DNA of 44,182 nt from Bacillota bacterium. GTDB lineage: Bacteria; Bacillota; Clostridia; TANB77; UBA1234. Positions 25,321-40,300 of this stretch are shown one piece after another. Each line of letters begins with the position of its first letter. The first letter of the stretch is position 1. Where the stretch lies: positions 1-44,182 of the forward strand of contig JAEEHF010000076.1 in the NCBI GenBank assembly GCA_016280725.1, read 5' to 3'. The notes under the pieces are model-generated. The model did no database searches. It was not told where the DNA came from and worked only from the letters and a program-made list of their open reading frames with translations. The position numbers were made by a program, and so were the translations under genes.

Positions 25321-28300
25321 ATGAACAGAAAAACAAAACGTTGTATTTTGATAATGCTAACACTCTTAATCAGCCTGGTGGTAGGAACAGCTACACTGGC
25401 GTGTGAACACTGTGGAGTGGAAAGCTGGAGGGAAGTACCCGAAACGTATACAGGAGGGCAAACACAGACTCAGCACATGAGTTACATTCACGTATGTAAC
25501 AACTGTGGACAAGCTGGCGAGTCATTGTGGCGAAACCATAAATATCAAGCTGGTTCTACAGTTTGCTCGGTATGTCAATACGAAAGTGCTCCTGTTCATG
25601 AACACACTTGGGGAACAGAAAGGACGTATACGGTATATCCAACATGTACAACAGGTGGATCTTATTACCTTACATGTACAACGTGTGGTGAAATGCAATC
25701 GTATTCTGTTTCTGCATTGGGACACAACTATGGTGATTGGGAAGACTACAGCAATACTCAACACCAAAAAATCTGTTCAAGAGACATCTCTCACATTGAA
25801 TTCGAAAATCACGTAGATTCAAACGGAGACGGTTTATGTGATATTTGTGCACATGGTATTGTAACTGCTCTTCCAAAACCATTTATAATTGACACTTATG
25901 TTTATTCTGGTTTTGAGTATGAAGCAGCAATAGCAAATTATGACGGACTATTAATGACAGCCTCAAACATATATAGGACAAACGCTGGAACACAGTATGT
26001 TTCAATAATCTTAAATGACAAAATAAATTATTGTTGGGATGATGGAAGCGTAGATGATCTATCTTTAGAATTCACAGTTGAAAGAGCAACGATAGATATT
26101 CCAGAAGGATTGTCATTTGTTTTCAATGACACAATTCAGCAGGGAGTTCCAAATGGTCAATTTTATGAAATTTCAGGAACATATTCAGCTAAAGATGTTG
26201 GTGAATATACAGCAACTGTACAACCAGATACAAATCACAAGTGGAGCGATGGTACAATAACATCTAAGAATATTTCTTGGTCTATCACACCTGCCATTGT
26301 GCCAGATGTTATTACAGTTGATTGGGAATATGATGGAAAAGAAAAAGAAGGAGTTACTCCAGTACAAGGATTATCTATTACTGGTGATTTGGTTGGAACT
26401 GATGCAAAAACTTATACAGCAATAGCAACTCCAGATTCAAACCATACATGGTCAGATGGTACAAGAACAGCAAAGACACTTACATGGGAGATTACCAAAA
26501 AGCCAATTAGTGTTATATGGGGATCACAAACTGTATTTAATTATGACGGAAGTGCACATGCTCCAACTGCTACTATTCAAACAGGTGTTTTAGGAGAAAC
26601 GATGGCTGTTACAAGAACTACCAAAACCAACGTTGGTACTTACACATCTGTTGCTACACCGGGTAACGTAACTGGTGGAAGGGCTAAAAAAGGAAACTAT
26701 CTTGTTACAAATCTTGAGTGTGATTTCTCAATTGTTGAAAACACAGTATCGGATTTTGAAATTACATTATCGCAAAATTCTTTTGAGTATGATGGCACTC
26801 AAAAAAGACCTTCAGTTACAGTAAGAAAAGGTGGAACAACTCTTACCGCATCAAATTATACAGTATCATATCAAAATAATATAAATGCTGGAACGGCAAC
26901 TGTTTTAATTACTGGACAAGGAACTTATACTGGAAGTGGATATAAAACATTTACAATCAATAAAAAACAAATAAGCACTGTGTGGGATGAAACTACATTA
27001 AGTTTCACATATGATGGGAATATTCATTTGCCAGTGGCAGCGGCTAATACTGGAATAACAGGTGAAATGGTTGAATTACTTGTATTAGGGTCAAATAAGG
27101 ATGCCGGCTCATATACAGCAACTGCATTGATTAATAAAGTTTCAGGCGGAAGACAAAGTGCAAGCAACTATGAATTAACAAATACTACTCATGCTTACGT
27201 TATTAATCAACGAGAAATAGTTGCTTCACCAAAAGGCGGATTAGGTAAAGTATATGGAGAAGAAGATTCAAGATTAATTCCACAATTTTCTAACCTTGTA
27301 GAGGGAGAAATTCCATCTACAACTGGATCACTTACAAGAGCAGCTGGCAATGACGTTGGCGAATATGCGTATACTGGAATAGGATCAATTGAATTAATAG
27401 ATAATGGAACTTTTAATGCAAATAACTACACGTTATCGTATGCAAATAATGGCAATCAATTTAAGATTGAACCGAAAGATTTGTCATATGCTTTGGTTGC
27501 AGTGGATCCAGTAGAAGAAAAGTATAACGGAAGTGAGATAAGACCTTCTGTTACTGTATCAATAGAGGGCATTACATTGACAAGAGAAACTGATTATTCA
27601 GTTACTTATAAGAACAATATTAATGTAGGTGTCGCAACAGTTGAAATTAATGGATCAGGAAATTATAAAGGAAAAGCAGAAGGAAGATTTTCAATAAAGC
27701 CTTCTCCAATAATTGACTATGATAATGTTATTACAACAGTTCTAAATACAACTTCTATGGTATATACAGGAACACCAAGAGAACCGGAAGCTACGGTTAC
27801 ACTTAATGGAATTAGATTAGAGAAAAATTTAGATTATACGATTTCATATAGAAATAACATTAACGTTGGTAATAATGCAGTTGCAATTATAAAAGGAATT
27901 GGCAGAATTTTTGGAACGAAGGAATTGCTATTTAGCATAACACCAACAACACTAAACGGAACAGCTACAGTAGAACCAAGTTCATTTATATATAGTGGAA
28001 AAGAAAACACACCACTATTAAAGAACTTCACCTTAGATAATGGAACTGTTCTTGTTCAAGGACGCGATTATGAAGTTTCATATAGAAACAATATAGATGT
28101 TGGTAGGGGTGTATTAATTGCAACTGGTAAAAACGGACTTGGAGGAACACAAGAATTCCAGTTTGAAATTAAAAAGAGAACACCAATTATTACAATGACA
28201 GATAGATCAGTTCCTTATACAGGTCAGCCTTTTGCGCTTGATGGAGCTTCAGTATATGGAACAATAAATTACAAGAATTTACAAAATGTTGATGAGATAT

Positions 28301-31300
28301 CAAATTATATAGTATATAACTACTATTCTGATTCGGGACTAACAACAAAAATAAATGGTGTTCCAACAGAAATTGGAACTTATTATGTTCAAGCTACACT
28401 TCCTGAAGATGCAAACCATAATGAGGCAAAATCTAATGTTGCAAAATTAACAATTTTTGGTGCACCATCAAACCCAATAATAAGTGGAAATAACGGAAAC
28501 AGAACGTTACCTTCTGGATGCACAGTTAATGAAGGACTGTATATAAACATATATGGAAGTGAAATTACTGCATCAAGAGGAACAACCATTAAATATATGT
28601 ATAGGATAAATGAAATAGCATGGATAGCGTATAGTGGGACAATTTCTAACACACTAGAAGGACATTATATAGTAGAGGCTTATGCGTATGTTGCTGAAAG
28701 ACCAAGTTTAAGATCTGAAACCGTTACTTATGAATTTACAATAGATAAAAGTGTACCAGAGATATCAGATAGTGATATTGTTATACCTGAAACTACAGAT
28801 ACAGTTGTTATAGAAGTTGATGTAACAAATACAGATATAAAGGAAATATTTATAACAGAAACTCAAGGGTATAATCCAACTGCTCTAGATAACTGGAGTA
28901 ATGTAAGAGGTAGAGTTAACGGAAAAACAATATTCGAACTTTCTCAAGGTGATGAAGTTAAGACATTATACATTTGGGAGAGAGATGAGGCAGGAAATGT
29001 TAGCGGGCCAATTACAAAGAATATAATTTTAAATGCAACAAAAATAGGAAATATAAATAATAATAAAGCAAATATATTCTTTAAAGTAACAGATGAATAT
29101 TTACACACGGCCAATATAACAAAAGACGATGTTTTATTCTACATTAATGGATTTGAAACATCAGGAAAACTTCTTTCATTAAGCAGAGAAGAAATTGCCA
29201 ATGGATATAAGTTTAGTGGTGTGATGAACAACATCACAGGTGATGGAGAATTAAGCTTTAAAGTAAGTAAAGAGCTTATATTTGATAAAGCAGGCAACAC
29301 AATTTCTAACATAAATGAAATTGTAAGAACTGAAGAAATTACTGTAGATAATACAATTCCAAAATTAAATATATCTTCTTCGGAAGCAAGTATTCATATT
29401 GAAGTATCTGACGAACATTTAAAAGCAGTAATGATTAATGGAGCCATTGTTGCTAATCAAGATGGAAGCTATGATACGGAATTGTTCTATGGAAAGAATA
29501 CAATAACTGCAATTGATGAATATGGAAATGAAAACATCAAGATAGTATATAGAGAGTCAGAAGAAGCAGAATTTATAAGGAGCACACCTAATGAGCCAGA
29601 ATTATATGATGGCATGAAGGCTGTATACTATACTGGTGATACAGAGAACGTATCAGATTACTTTGACGAAACGATGTATTCATATGAAGATCCAAATGAT
29701 AATTTGGAAAACACATCATCAGAGTGGGCAAACGCAAAAACAGAAGATGGAAGTATGTGGGTATGGATACCAAGATATGCATATAAGGTAACATACTATA
29801 CAGATGCAACAAAAACATCTGTAAGTGATACAAAAACAAATTATGCTTCATACGATATCCTATTTTTACATGAAGCAAGCAATGATTATAAAGACCAAAA
29901 TGGAACGATATCTCCAATGCCTGATGGATATACCGTAGCGGCTGCATTCGCTGGAAGCTATGATAATGGAAATTCAGTAGCTGAAACAAGAGGATTTTGG
30001 ATTTCAAAGTATGAAATATCTATGGAGACATCTAGTGACGGTCAAACATGGGTAAATGGTGATTCGGCAGAATTTGGTGGAGGAAACATTCTTACAACTA
30101 ACGCAGGAAATAGTGAATACATAAGAGCAGTTTCTAAGCCAAATAGGAATTCTTGGAGAGGAATAAATATATCTAATGCATATTTGAATTCAAGCAGTAT
30201 GCTTACAAAATGCAATTCACACTTAGCAAAGAATAGCGAATTTGAAGCAGCTCTTATACTTGGAAATAGTGCATATGGAAGAAATGGATCATATATTGCA
30301 TTAGATACAGATATAAAAACTGGAACAGCAGTTGCTACTAGCACAACTGGAAATGTTACCGGTGTATTTGACATGCTTGGTGGTGCATGGGAGTATACAT
30401 CAACATATTTAAATACTTTATCAGATACAAGTGATACAACTGCATTAATAAATGGCAAGTCAAACAATAAAGAAGTTTTAAGCAGTAGTGATTTATCGAA
30501 CATTATATTTGATGAAAAAGAATATGGTGTTATGGGGAATAATCCTCAAAATGCATATCAAACTTCAAAGGTAGTATTTAGAGGATTAGACTATACCAAT
30601 ACTAATATTGCTACTGGAAGTATTCCTTCAAACGGAGCAGCAAGCAATAAGATAGGCTATAGAGTTACTTTAAGCAGAAAGGATAGAGGTACTTTAACAA
30701 CATTTACAGTTAAGAACTATACAAGAAACCTTAACTCTGCTTCGTATACGTTAAACTCTACTGACACATTCTCGGCTTATGATGGTGATGAATTATTTGT
30801 AAGTTCATATAGAAAAGAGATTCCTGGATTTACATTATTTAAAGGATTTATAAATAACGGTGGAACAACAATTCCAGAAAATGGAGAAGTTCAGAAATTC
30901 TCTGTAGATAAAAATGGAAATACAGTATTAAATATTTACTATAGAAGAAACATATTAAGAATCAAGTTCCATGTAAACGGAGGATATTTAGGGCAAACAA
31001 GTCTTGCAGGAGCACATTTGTCAGATTCGTTTTTCTGTTATAATGGAGCACCTAAGGGAGAATTCTGGCAAGGTGTTTATGGTGGATATGTTGGTTCTAG
31101 AAAAGACGCAACTTTAGATACGGTTAAAGATGGAATATATAATTATAATAATTCATCTGCTATTAACTTTAAGAGAACAGGATATTATATTGAAAGCAGG
31201 GCGGAATGGAATACAAAACCTGATGGAACGGGAACATCGTTTGACCAAGCTAAAACGAATTATTCTGCAAATACATTTGCAGGATGTGATTTGAGCAAAG

Positions 31301-34300
31301 GTGATCAAGTAGTTACATTATATGCTAATTGGAAACCAATTCATTATACAATTAGATTTGACCAAAATAATGGAACTGGAAGCATGGAAGACATTCCAAT
31401 GGTGTATGAACAAACAGTTACATTACCAAATAATACATTTACTAGAGAAGACTGCGTATTCTTATATTGGAATACAAAACCAGATAGAACAGGTACTACT
31501 TACCAAAATGGAGCAACGGTAAGGAACTTAACAACAACAAATAACGCTGTTATTACACTTTATGCACAGTGGAGATTTAACTATGCAAGATATGAAAGTG
31601 GTCCTAAGTTTAATGAGGATATTAAGAAGTTAGCTGGAACTGCAAATGCAACAGTTAGTTCAGATGATTATTTAATTAGAAAAATTGAATGGCAAAATGG
31701 ACCATTTACTGTTAATAATGTACCAAGTGGAGCAATAAACGTTGCAGGCATAGAATATATGCCTATATACGCATGGCTTGAAGGAACAACAGTTAAATTA
31801 TGGAGTGAAAGTGAAAAAGTACTGTTAGATGACGATTGTTCATCTATGTTTAGAAGATTACGTAATTTATCTGAAATGGATATTAAAGATGTATTGCATT
31901 ATACAAATTCAGATAATGTAACAAATCTTGCATATTTATTCTCTGGATGTAATAACATAACAGATATTGATATGACAGACTTTAATACGTCTATAGTTAC
32001 AGATATGTCATATATCTTTAATGAGTGTACAGCTCTTGCACAATTGGATATTAGTACATTTAATACTGAAAAAGTTGAAAACTTTACGGCAGCATTTAAA
32101 GCTATAAGAGGAATTTCTATATTAGATTTAACTGTTCTTGATACTTCAAGTGCAACAGATATGACACAAATGTTTTATGGAAACGACGGAATTGTTGAAT
32201 TAATAATAACAAGTTTTGACACAAGCAAAGTTGAAAAAATGTCAAGAATGTTCTATGGATGTTCAAATCTAACAAAAATACTTGCTTCGGAAAACTTTGT
32301 AACTACAAGTGTAACTGATGACTCAAATATGTTTACGGGAAGCCAAAGAATAAATGGCGGCTCGGGAACAACATATAATGCAGCACATGTTGGAAAAGAA
32401 TATGCACACCTAGATGGTAAAGATGGCTTGCCAGGATATTTCTGGAATGAAATATTCTATACAATAGCATTTAATGCAAACGGTGGAACAGGAACGATGA
32501 GCAATATTCCTGCACAGTATGGATTTAATGTAACATTACCATCAAATACCTTTACAAGAAATGGATATACATTTAATGGATGGAATACTAAAGCTGATGG
32601 AACTGGAACGGCATATGCAAATGAAGCTACTGTAAAGAATTTAACATATGTTAATAATTCAACAGTAACTCTATATGCACAATGGAACGTTATTGTATAT
32701 ACCATTACATATGACTTAGATGGTGGAAACGTAGAAGTAGAAAATCCTACAACTTATACAGTAGAAACTCCAACATTTACATTAAATAATCCTATAAAAG
32801 AGGGATATACATTTAAAGGCTGGACAGGAACGGAATTGCCGACGGCTCGCGTCAGCGTGTCTATAAATCAAGGAAGTTATGGAGATAGAAGCTATGTTGC
32901 TACTTGGGAAGAAAAAGTTGCAAAATATGTCACAGGTAAAAACTTCAATGCAATAATTAAACAATTAGCAGGTGACACGGGTGCTACACATCAAACTGTA
33001 AATACGACAATTACAGGCATAGAATGGCAAACATCTAAGCCGGCAGATAGCATTTTGAATGCTTCTACAACGAAGAATGTAGGGCTAACAACAGAAACTC
33101 CTATCTATGCATGGTTTGATAATGGAAAAATAAAATTATGGTCTGATGCAAGACATATATACTTTAACGAAGATATGTCACTTATGTTTGTAAGGATAAG
33201 CAACTTAAACGAACTTAATCCAATTCAAGACTGCGGTGTTACAGAGGGAACTTCAAATGTAACAAATCTATATGGAACATTTGCATACACAGGAATAAAC
33301 GGTAACACTTATAAGCTAAAGGGACTTTCAACTTGGGATGTTTCTAAAGTTACATCTATGACGAGCTTATTCTTAGAAGCTGGAAAGAGTGCACAAACAT
33401 GGGAAATAGGAGATTTGTCAAGCTGGAATACTTCTAAAGTAACTAGAATGGATTACATGTTCTATAGAGCAGGTATGAATGCATCAAATTGGAACATTGG
33501 TAGTCTAGCAAATTGGGACGTATCAAAAGTAACTACAGCACTATATATGTTTAGAGAAGCTGCAATTAAAGCAACCTCATTTAACCTAGGAAATCTAGAT
33601 AACTGGAATACAGGCAATATTACAACAATGGGTTCTATGTTTGCGAGTGCAGGTAAAGAGGCACAAACATGGAATATTGGTGATTTATCAGGGTGGAATA
33701 CGTCAAATTCAACAAATATGCAATCTATGTTTAGAGATGTTTGTGTAAGTGGAGACACATTTAACATAGGTAATATAAACAATTGGAATACATCAAAAGT
33801 AACCGATATGTCACATATGTTCAATAAGGCTGGACAATCTGCATCTAATTGGAATATAGGAGAATTAGATAATTGGAATACAAGTCAAGTTAAAAATATG
33901 TCATATATGTTCCAAAACGCTGGTATGTCAGCAGCAACGTGGAACATAGGAAAGCTAGACAATTGGAATACTGAAAAAGTTACGTCATTTATATACATGT
34001 TCCAGTATGCGGGATACTCTGCTAATACATTTGACATAGGTAATTTAGATGATTGGGAAATTGGAAGTGCAACATCAATTTCATATATGTTCAACTATGC
34101 AGGATACAATTCAGAGACATGGAATATAGGACATTTGGATAATTGGGATGTATCAAATATAGAATATATGACATTAACGTTTGGTTGGGCAGCACATGGA
34201 GTTAATGATACATGGGATATAGGAAACTTAGACAATTGGAAGACAGGTAAAGTTAAATCTTTTGCCGGCACATTCCAACAAGCAGGAAATGGTGCAACCA

Positions 34301-37300
34301 CATGGAATATAGGAGATTTATCTAATTGGAATGTTTCTAGTTGTACCAATGCAGATGGAATGTTTACAGAAGCTGCATATCATGCTACGTCTATGAATAT
34401 AGGTAATTTAGATAATTGGAACGTTTCAAACCTTGTACATGCAACTGCAATGTTCTGTGATTTAGGCTTATATGCTACATCATGGAATATCGGAAACTTG
34501 TCTAATTGGGATGTTTCTAATGTAGAAACAATGCATGGTATGTTCTATCATTATGGTGGACGAGATACTTCAGCGGACACATTGGATTTATCTGGATGGG
34601 ACACATCAAAAGTCACAGATATGAATAGAATGTTCTCAAACTCTTCGGTGCTTAAAAAGATATATGCTTCACCGTCATTTGTAACAACAAATGTTACAGA
34701 TTCCGAGAATATGTTTAGATATTGTCCGGTATTAAAAGGTGGAAATGGAACCGTATTTAATGAGAATCACATAGATGCTGAATATGCATGGATTGATGGA
34801 AGAATAGATCCAGATACTGGTGTAGCAAGACCAGGATATTTCTGGTGTCATGATGAATATCAAATAACATATGACAAAAATACAACAGATACTGTAACAA
34901 ATATGCCAGAAGCTCAGACAAAGAAATATGGCGAACCACTAACATTATCTAGCATGGTTCCAGTAAGAATAGGATATACATTTAAAGGGTGGGCAGAAGC
35001 AAGTGATGGTCCTGTTTTATATAATGCAGGTGGAACATATAGAAAGAATAGTGAAGCAACGCTTTGTGCACAATGGGAAATAAGGAACTATGGTGAATTT
35101 GATGGCGATAGTCTTGTAAATGCATATGACACACTACAAGAAGCATTTAGTGGAGCAACAAGTGGAAGAACTATTAAACCATTAGTTGGAATAACAGAAA
35201 CAACAACAGCCTCAGTTCCATTAGGAAAGACGTTAAGCCTTGACTTAAATGGAAAGGTTACTTCATTAAGTGGAGCAGAAATCGTAAACAATGGTAATTT
35301 AACTATAACAGGTGAAGGAACTTTATCTGGAGATTACAATACAGTAGTTACAAATACAGGAACTTTTGTACAAGAAGGAACATCTACAATAAGCTTTAAT
35401 CCTACAACAAATACAAACGAAACTGCGGAGTGTTTAGCTATTATAAATTCTGGAATTTGTAATTTAAACGGTGGAACAATTACAGGAACAAGAGCAATTA
35501 GAAATATTGCTCAAGGTGCTGTAATAATTCAAAATATGACAATACAAACTACTAGAGCAGGAATTCAAAATCGTAGCTCAAGAAATACAGAAGCAAATCC
35601 AGGATTAAGAATAATTAGTGGCTCACTAAGGGTAACAAATTCAGGAAATGTTGTTTCTACTTCTACAGGTGGTTTGACAGTAATTGATGGCGGAACAATT
35701 CAAGGAACATCCAATGATACGCCTGCCGTTATAAACTCAGATGGAAGAACAATTATAAACGGTGGAACAATTACAAAGTCAAGAGATAGAGCTGTACGTC
35801 AATGGAAGAGCACAACCGGCGTAATTGAAGTAAGAGGTGGAACAATTAATTCTACTCAAGGAGTTGGTATTAGTTCTCAAAATGGTGGAACAATAATTGT
35901 TACAGGAGGAACTATTACTGGTGGATCAGAAGGTATTAGATTATATGGCACAGATACTTTAATAATTGGAACAAATGAACAGGTGCCAGATGTAAGCACA
36001 GAAGTACCATCTATTACAGGTGGAACAATGGGTATTAATGCAGAAGTTGGAACTATAAAGTTCTATGATGGTGTAATTAAAGGTTCTACAAATAATGCTA
36101 TAGTCGGAAGTGTAGCAGAAGTTCCGGTAAATTACGGAATTAAGAAGACCACAAGTGGAAATATTGAGACAGCAATACTGGTACCTCAATATGTAATTAC
36201 ATATAATGCAAATGGTGGACAAGATGCACCAGCTTCTCAAAATAAATTAGAAGGTGTAGACATAGCTCTTGCATCTGATGAGCCAACGAGATTAGGCTAT
36301 GCATTTAATGGGTGGTCTACTACAAGTAATGGAACAGTTGAATATACTTCAGGTGCAACATATTCTGCAAATGAATCAACCACATTATATGCAGTTTGGA
36401 GCGAAGAGACTTATGTAATAACATACGACTTAGACGGAGGAACGGTAGCTGCTGCCAATCCAACAAGTTACACAGTGGAAACGGAAACATTTACATTAAT
36501 TAATCCAACTAAAGACGGATACACATTTACAGGCTGGACAGGAACAGGATTGTCAACGGCTAGCGACAGCGTGTCTATAAATAAAGGAAGCACTGGAGAT
36601 AGAAGCTACACTGCAACATGGAGCATTATTAGATACACAGTTGAATACTATCAAGGAAATAATAGTTCAACTTCAGGATTTACGAAGTTTGATGTTACAG
36701 ACGTTCATACATATGGACAAAGCAAGAACTTAAAAACATATGCTGAACTTGGTGGAACAGCTCCAGAAGGATGGACATTTGATGGTTGGTCACAATCTGA
36801 AACAGGTACAAGGAGGACATTTACAGATGGTCAGTCAGTAACAAATTTAACTGACGTACAAAATGGAGTAATTAAACTATATGCGATATTTGTTAGAAGC
36901 ATTAGATTTAAATCTGGATCAACTGGTGCAACAGGTAAAATAATAAAACAATATTATAATCCATATAATGTAGTTGGATATTTAACATCTGTAGAAGTGC
37001 CAACATTAGCAACTATATCAGAATATTGGAATCCTCTTGGATATAGGGAAGATACAGTTGCAGGAACCGCTACGGTAGCAATTGGAAGTAATATAACTCC
37101 AGCAGTAAATGGCACAACAACATACTATGGTGTATATGAAAAGATTATTGATGTATATTCGGGTGTATTAAAAGAAACTCATACAACAACAACTCAATAT
37201 GTCAATGTTAATAATAATACGGTTTCCAGTGTAGAAGTGCCACCGCTAACAACTATAGACGGATGGACAAAAAACGGTTATAGAGATGATGAACTACCTG

Positions 37301-40300
37301 AATGGGCACATTTTAGTGTAGGTGATACGGCTCGCACAATAAATATTAGTTACGATAGTAGCAATACTACACTATATGGTGTATATAATCATAATTGTTC
37401 ACTAGAATATAGACCTAATTACTCGGGAGCAACAATGAGTGTTGGCGCTAGTAAAATAGTATGCCTAAATACAAGTTCGGCTACAACAGGTGCAGCTACA
37501 TTTACTATAAATAATGTGAGCTGGACATCAGGAAGAGAAGGATATAATTTCGTAAATTGGAATACAGAACCGGATGGAAGTGGAATTACTTACGTTGTAG
37601 GTGATAGCGTCGTTAAGACTTATCAATATAATGCCCCATCATTTACTACAACTATTTATGCTCAATGGACACCAATTGAGTATTCGATTGCATTTGACGC
37701 AAATGGTGGAACCGGAACAGCAATGGCAAGTATACCTGCAACATATGATGTTGCTCAAAACTTACCAACTAATACATATTCAAAGACAGATTATGCATTT
37801 GATAGTTGGAATACTATGGCAGACGGAAGTGGAACATCATATAACGATGGACAAAGTGTAAGTAACCTAACAACAACTGATGGAGCTACAATAACACTTT
37901 ATGCACAATGGAGACAATCGGCATTTACGATTTCATATGAATTAAATGGTGGAACTGTTTCTACACCAAACCCATTTGGATATAGTGTAGACTCAGAAAC
38001 ATTTACATTAAATAATCCAACAAAATCAGGATACGACTTTGTAGGTTGGTCTGGAACTGGATTAACAGGAAATGCAAATAAAACAGTAACAATACCTCAT
38101 GGAAGCACAGGAAATAGAAGCTACACAGCAAACTGGACATACACAGCAACTCCACAAATTGTATTAGACGACTATAATACATTTAACTATTCTGCAGATG
38201 GCGGAGCTTTATACTTTGTAAGCACAACTCAAACTACAGTACCAAGTGCAGGAACTTCTGGATGGACTACTTCAACTACTACAGGAAACTTAACACTTGT
38301 AGAAGGAACTACATACTATGTATGGGTTAAAGATGAAAATGGAGAAGTATCTCCAAATGGCAGTACAATAGCAGTAAGAACAATTACAAGAGAAGTAGCA
38401 GAAGGAAGCACATTAATTGCTAAGTATACAGATTCAGAAGGTGCGGATATTTCATTTAGTAGTAATAAGGCAAACGTATTAAATGGTACAGCTGTATACA
38501 TACAAGCAACTGCTAATATGGGATATCATGATCCAATACTAAAAATTAATGACGCAGCACAAATGGATGCAACATATGTAGGAAACGTAACTTCTAATGT
38601 TTCAATTAGAACAATGGTTTCGTTGTATCCATACACAATCACATATGACCTAGATGGTGGAACAGTTGCATCTGCAAATCCAACATCTGGATACTATAAT
38701 ACAAACGTTAATATAGCAAACCATCCAACAAAGAGTGGATATACATTTACAGGTTGGACTGCAACATCGGGACTTAATACAACTAATGCAAAATATGGAG
38801 ATACAGCTTCAACAGTAACTACTTCATGGAGCAGTGCTAGTACAAAAGTCAAAGCAAAGTACTTTGTAAATTTAGCAACGCTAGGTAGCACAATTGTTTT
38901 AAAAGCTAACTGGCTAGAAAACAATTATTTAAATACTTCAACGTCTACGTATTACGAGACGCTAGCGACTGCATTGTCTGAAGTTCAAAGTAACCAAACT
39001 ATACAGGTTGTGAAAGATTTAACTGATGCATCAACAGAGGATCCAACACTTGCAAGTGGAAAGACGGGAGTTAAGCTAGATTTAGTTGGTAAAACAGTGA
39101 CATTGAATAAACAAATAGCTAACAATGGAGAATTAGATATTTATACAACAGTTAATGGAGCGATACTGCAAGGAAATTTTGGGGGAGGAAACACCATACA
39201 CTATACTGGAGCACTTTTGTTTAACAAAGGAACATTGACAATAAATGAAACTAATGATAATTACACAATGAGTATTATTAATTCAGGTGATGGGGAAGCT
39301 ACAAATGTAATATATAATGAAGGAACATCTGCTTCCATAACATTAAAATCAAATGTAACACTAAAAAATACATGGAATACCAATAATTATTTTCTGGGAC
39401 AATATGTAGTTTATAACCAAAAAGGAAATGTAGTGATAGACGGAGCAAAAATTGAAAATGAATCCCTTCATGGCATTTATAATAATACGAATGCACAGTT
39501 AACGATACTGTCAGGTAGAGTTGAAACAAAACTAGTTGGCATTTGTTCGTATGGAAATACATATATATATGGAACTGAGAGTGAAACAATAATATCAAGT
39601 TCAGATGATTATGCTATATATAGTGAGGGTCCTTTAAACATATGGGGGGGTAAAATAATTTCAACTCGTTCTGAAATATCTGATTATTATAATGCTGATG
39701 GTTTAAGGTTAAAAGGAACTCAACCAGTAAATATTTATGGCGGAAATATTTCTGGCGGTATATATGGAATTGACGTTGATTTTGATTACGATAGTGTTTG
39801 TTTAAATATTTATGGAGGAACTATAATAGGAAGAGGAATAAATGGTTCAGAAGACCAGAAAGATTATGGAATTTATTTGAACAATGGAACTGTAGAAGTA
39901 TCTGGAGATGTAATTGTCTCTGGTCAAAAATATGGAATATATAATAATAACGGTACGGTTAGAATAAGGAGCGGAACAATAGAAGCGACCGCTACAGATG
40001 GAATTGGGATAAGTGCTTATAATTATGCTAATAGCGTAGTGCTTGGTTCCAATGACAATGATGTTAGTACAACATCACCAGTTATAAAAGCAATATCTAA
40101 TATAGGTGTTTCAGTGAGGGGCACAGCACCATTATATTTCTATGATGGAAGAATTCAAGGAGAGCCAGGCAAATCAATCTATTCTGATGTTACAGTCATA
40201 ACGCCATCAGGCTATGTAGTAAATAAGACAACTGCAGATGGAATTGAAACAGCAACATTGGCTCCAACTTTCACATCAACAATTAGAATAAAGAAAGATG

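Noticed and set aside
33331-34593. CRISPR-like array impression from 90-base periodicity
   Set aside because: The units are coding, in frame, diverged throughout and lack identical repeats with unique spacers; no cas genes are present.
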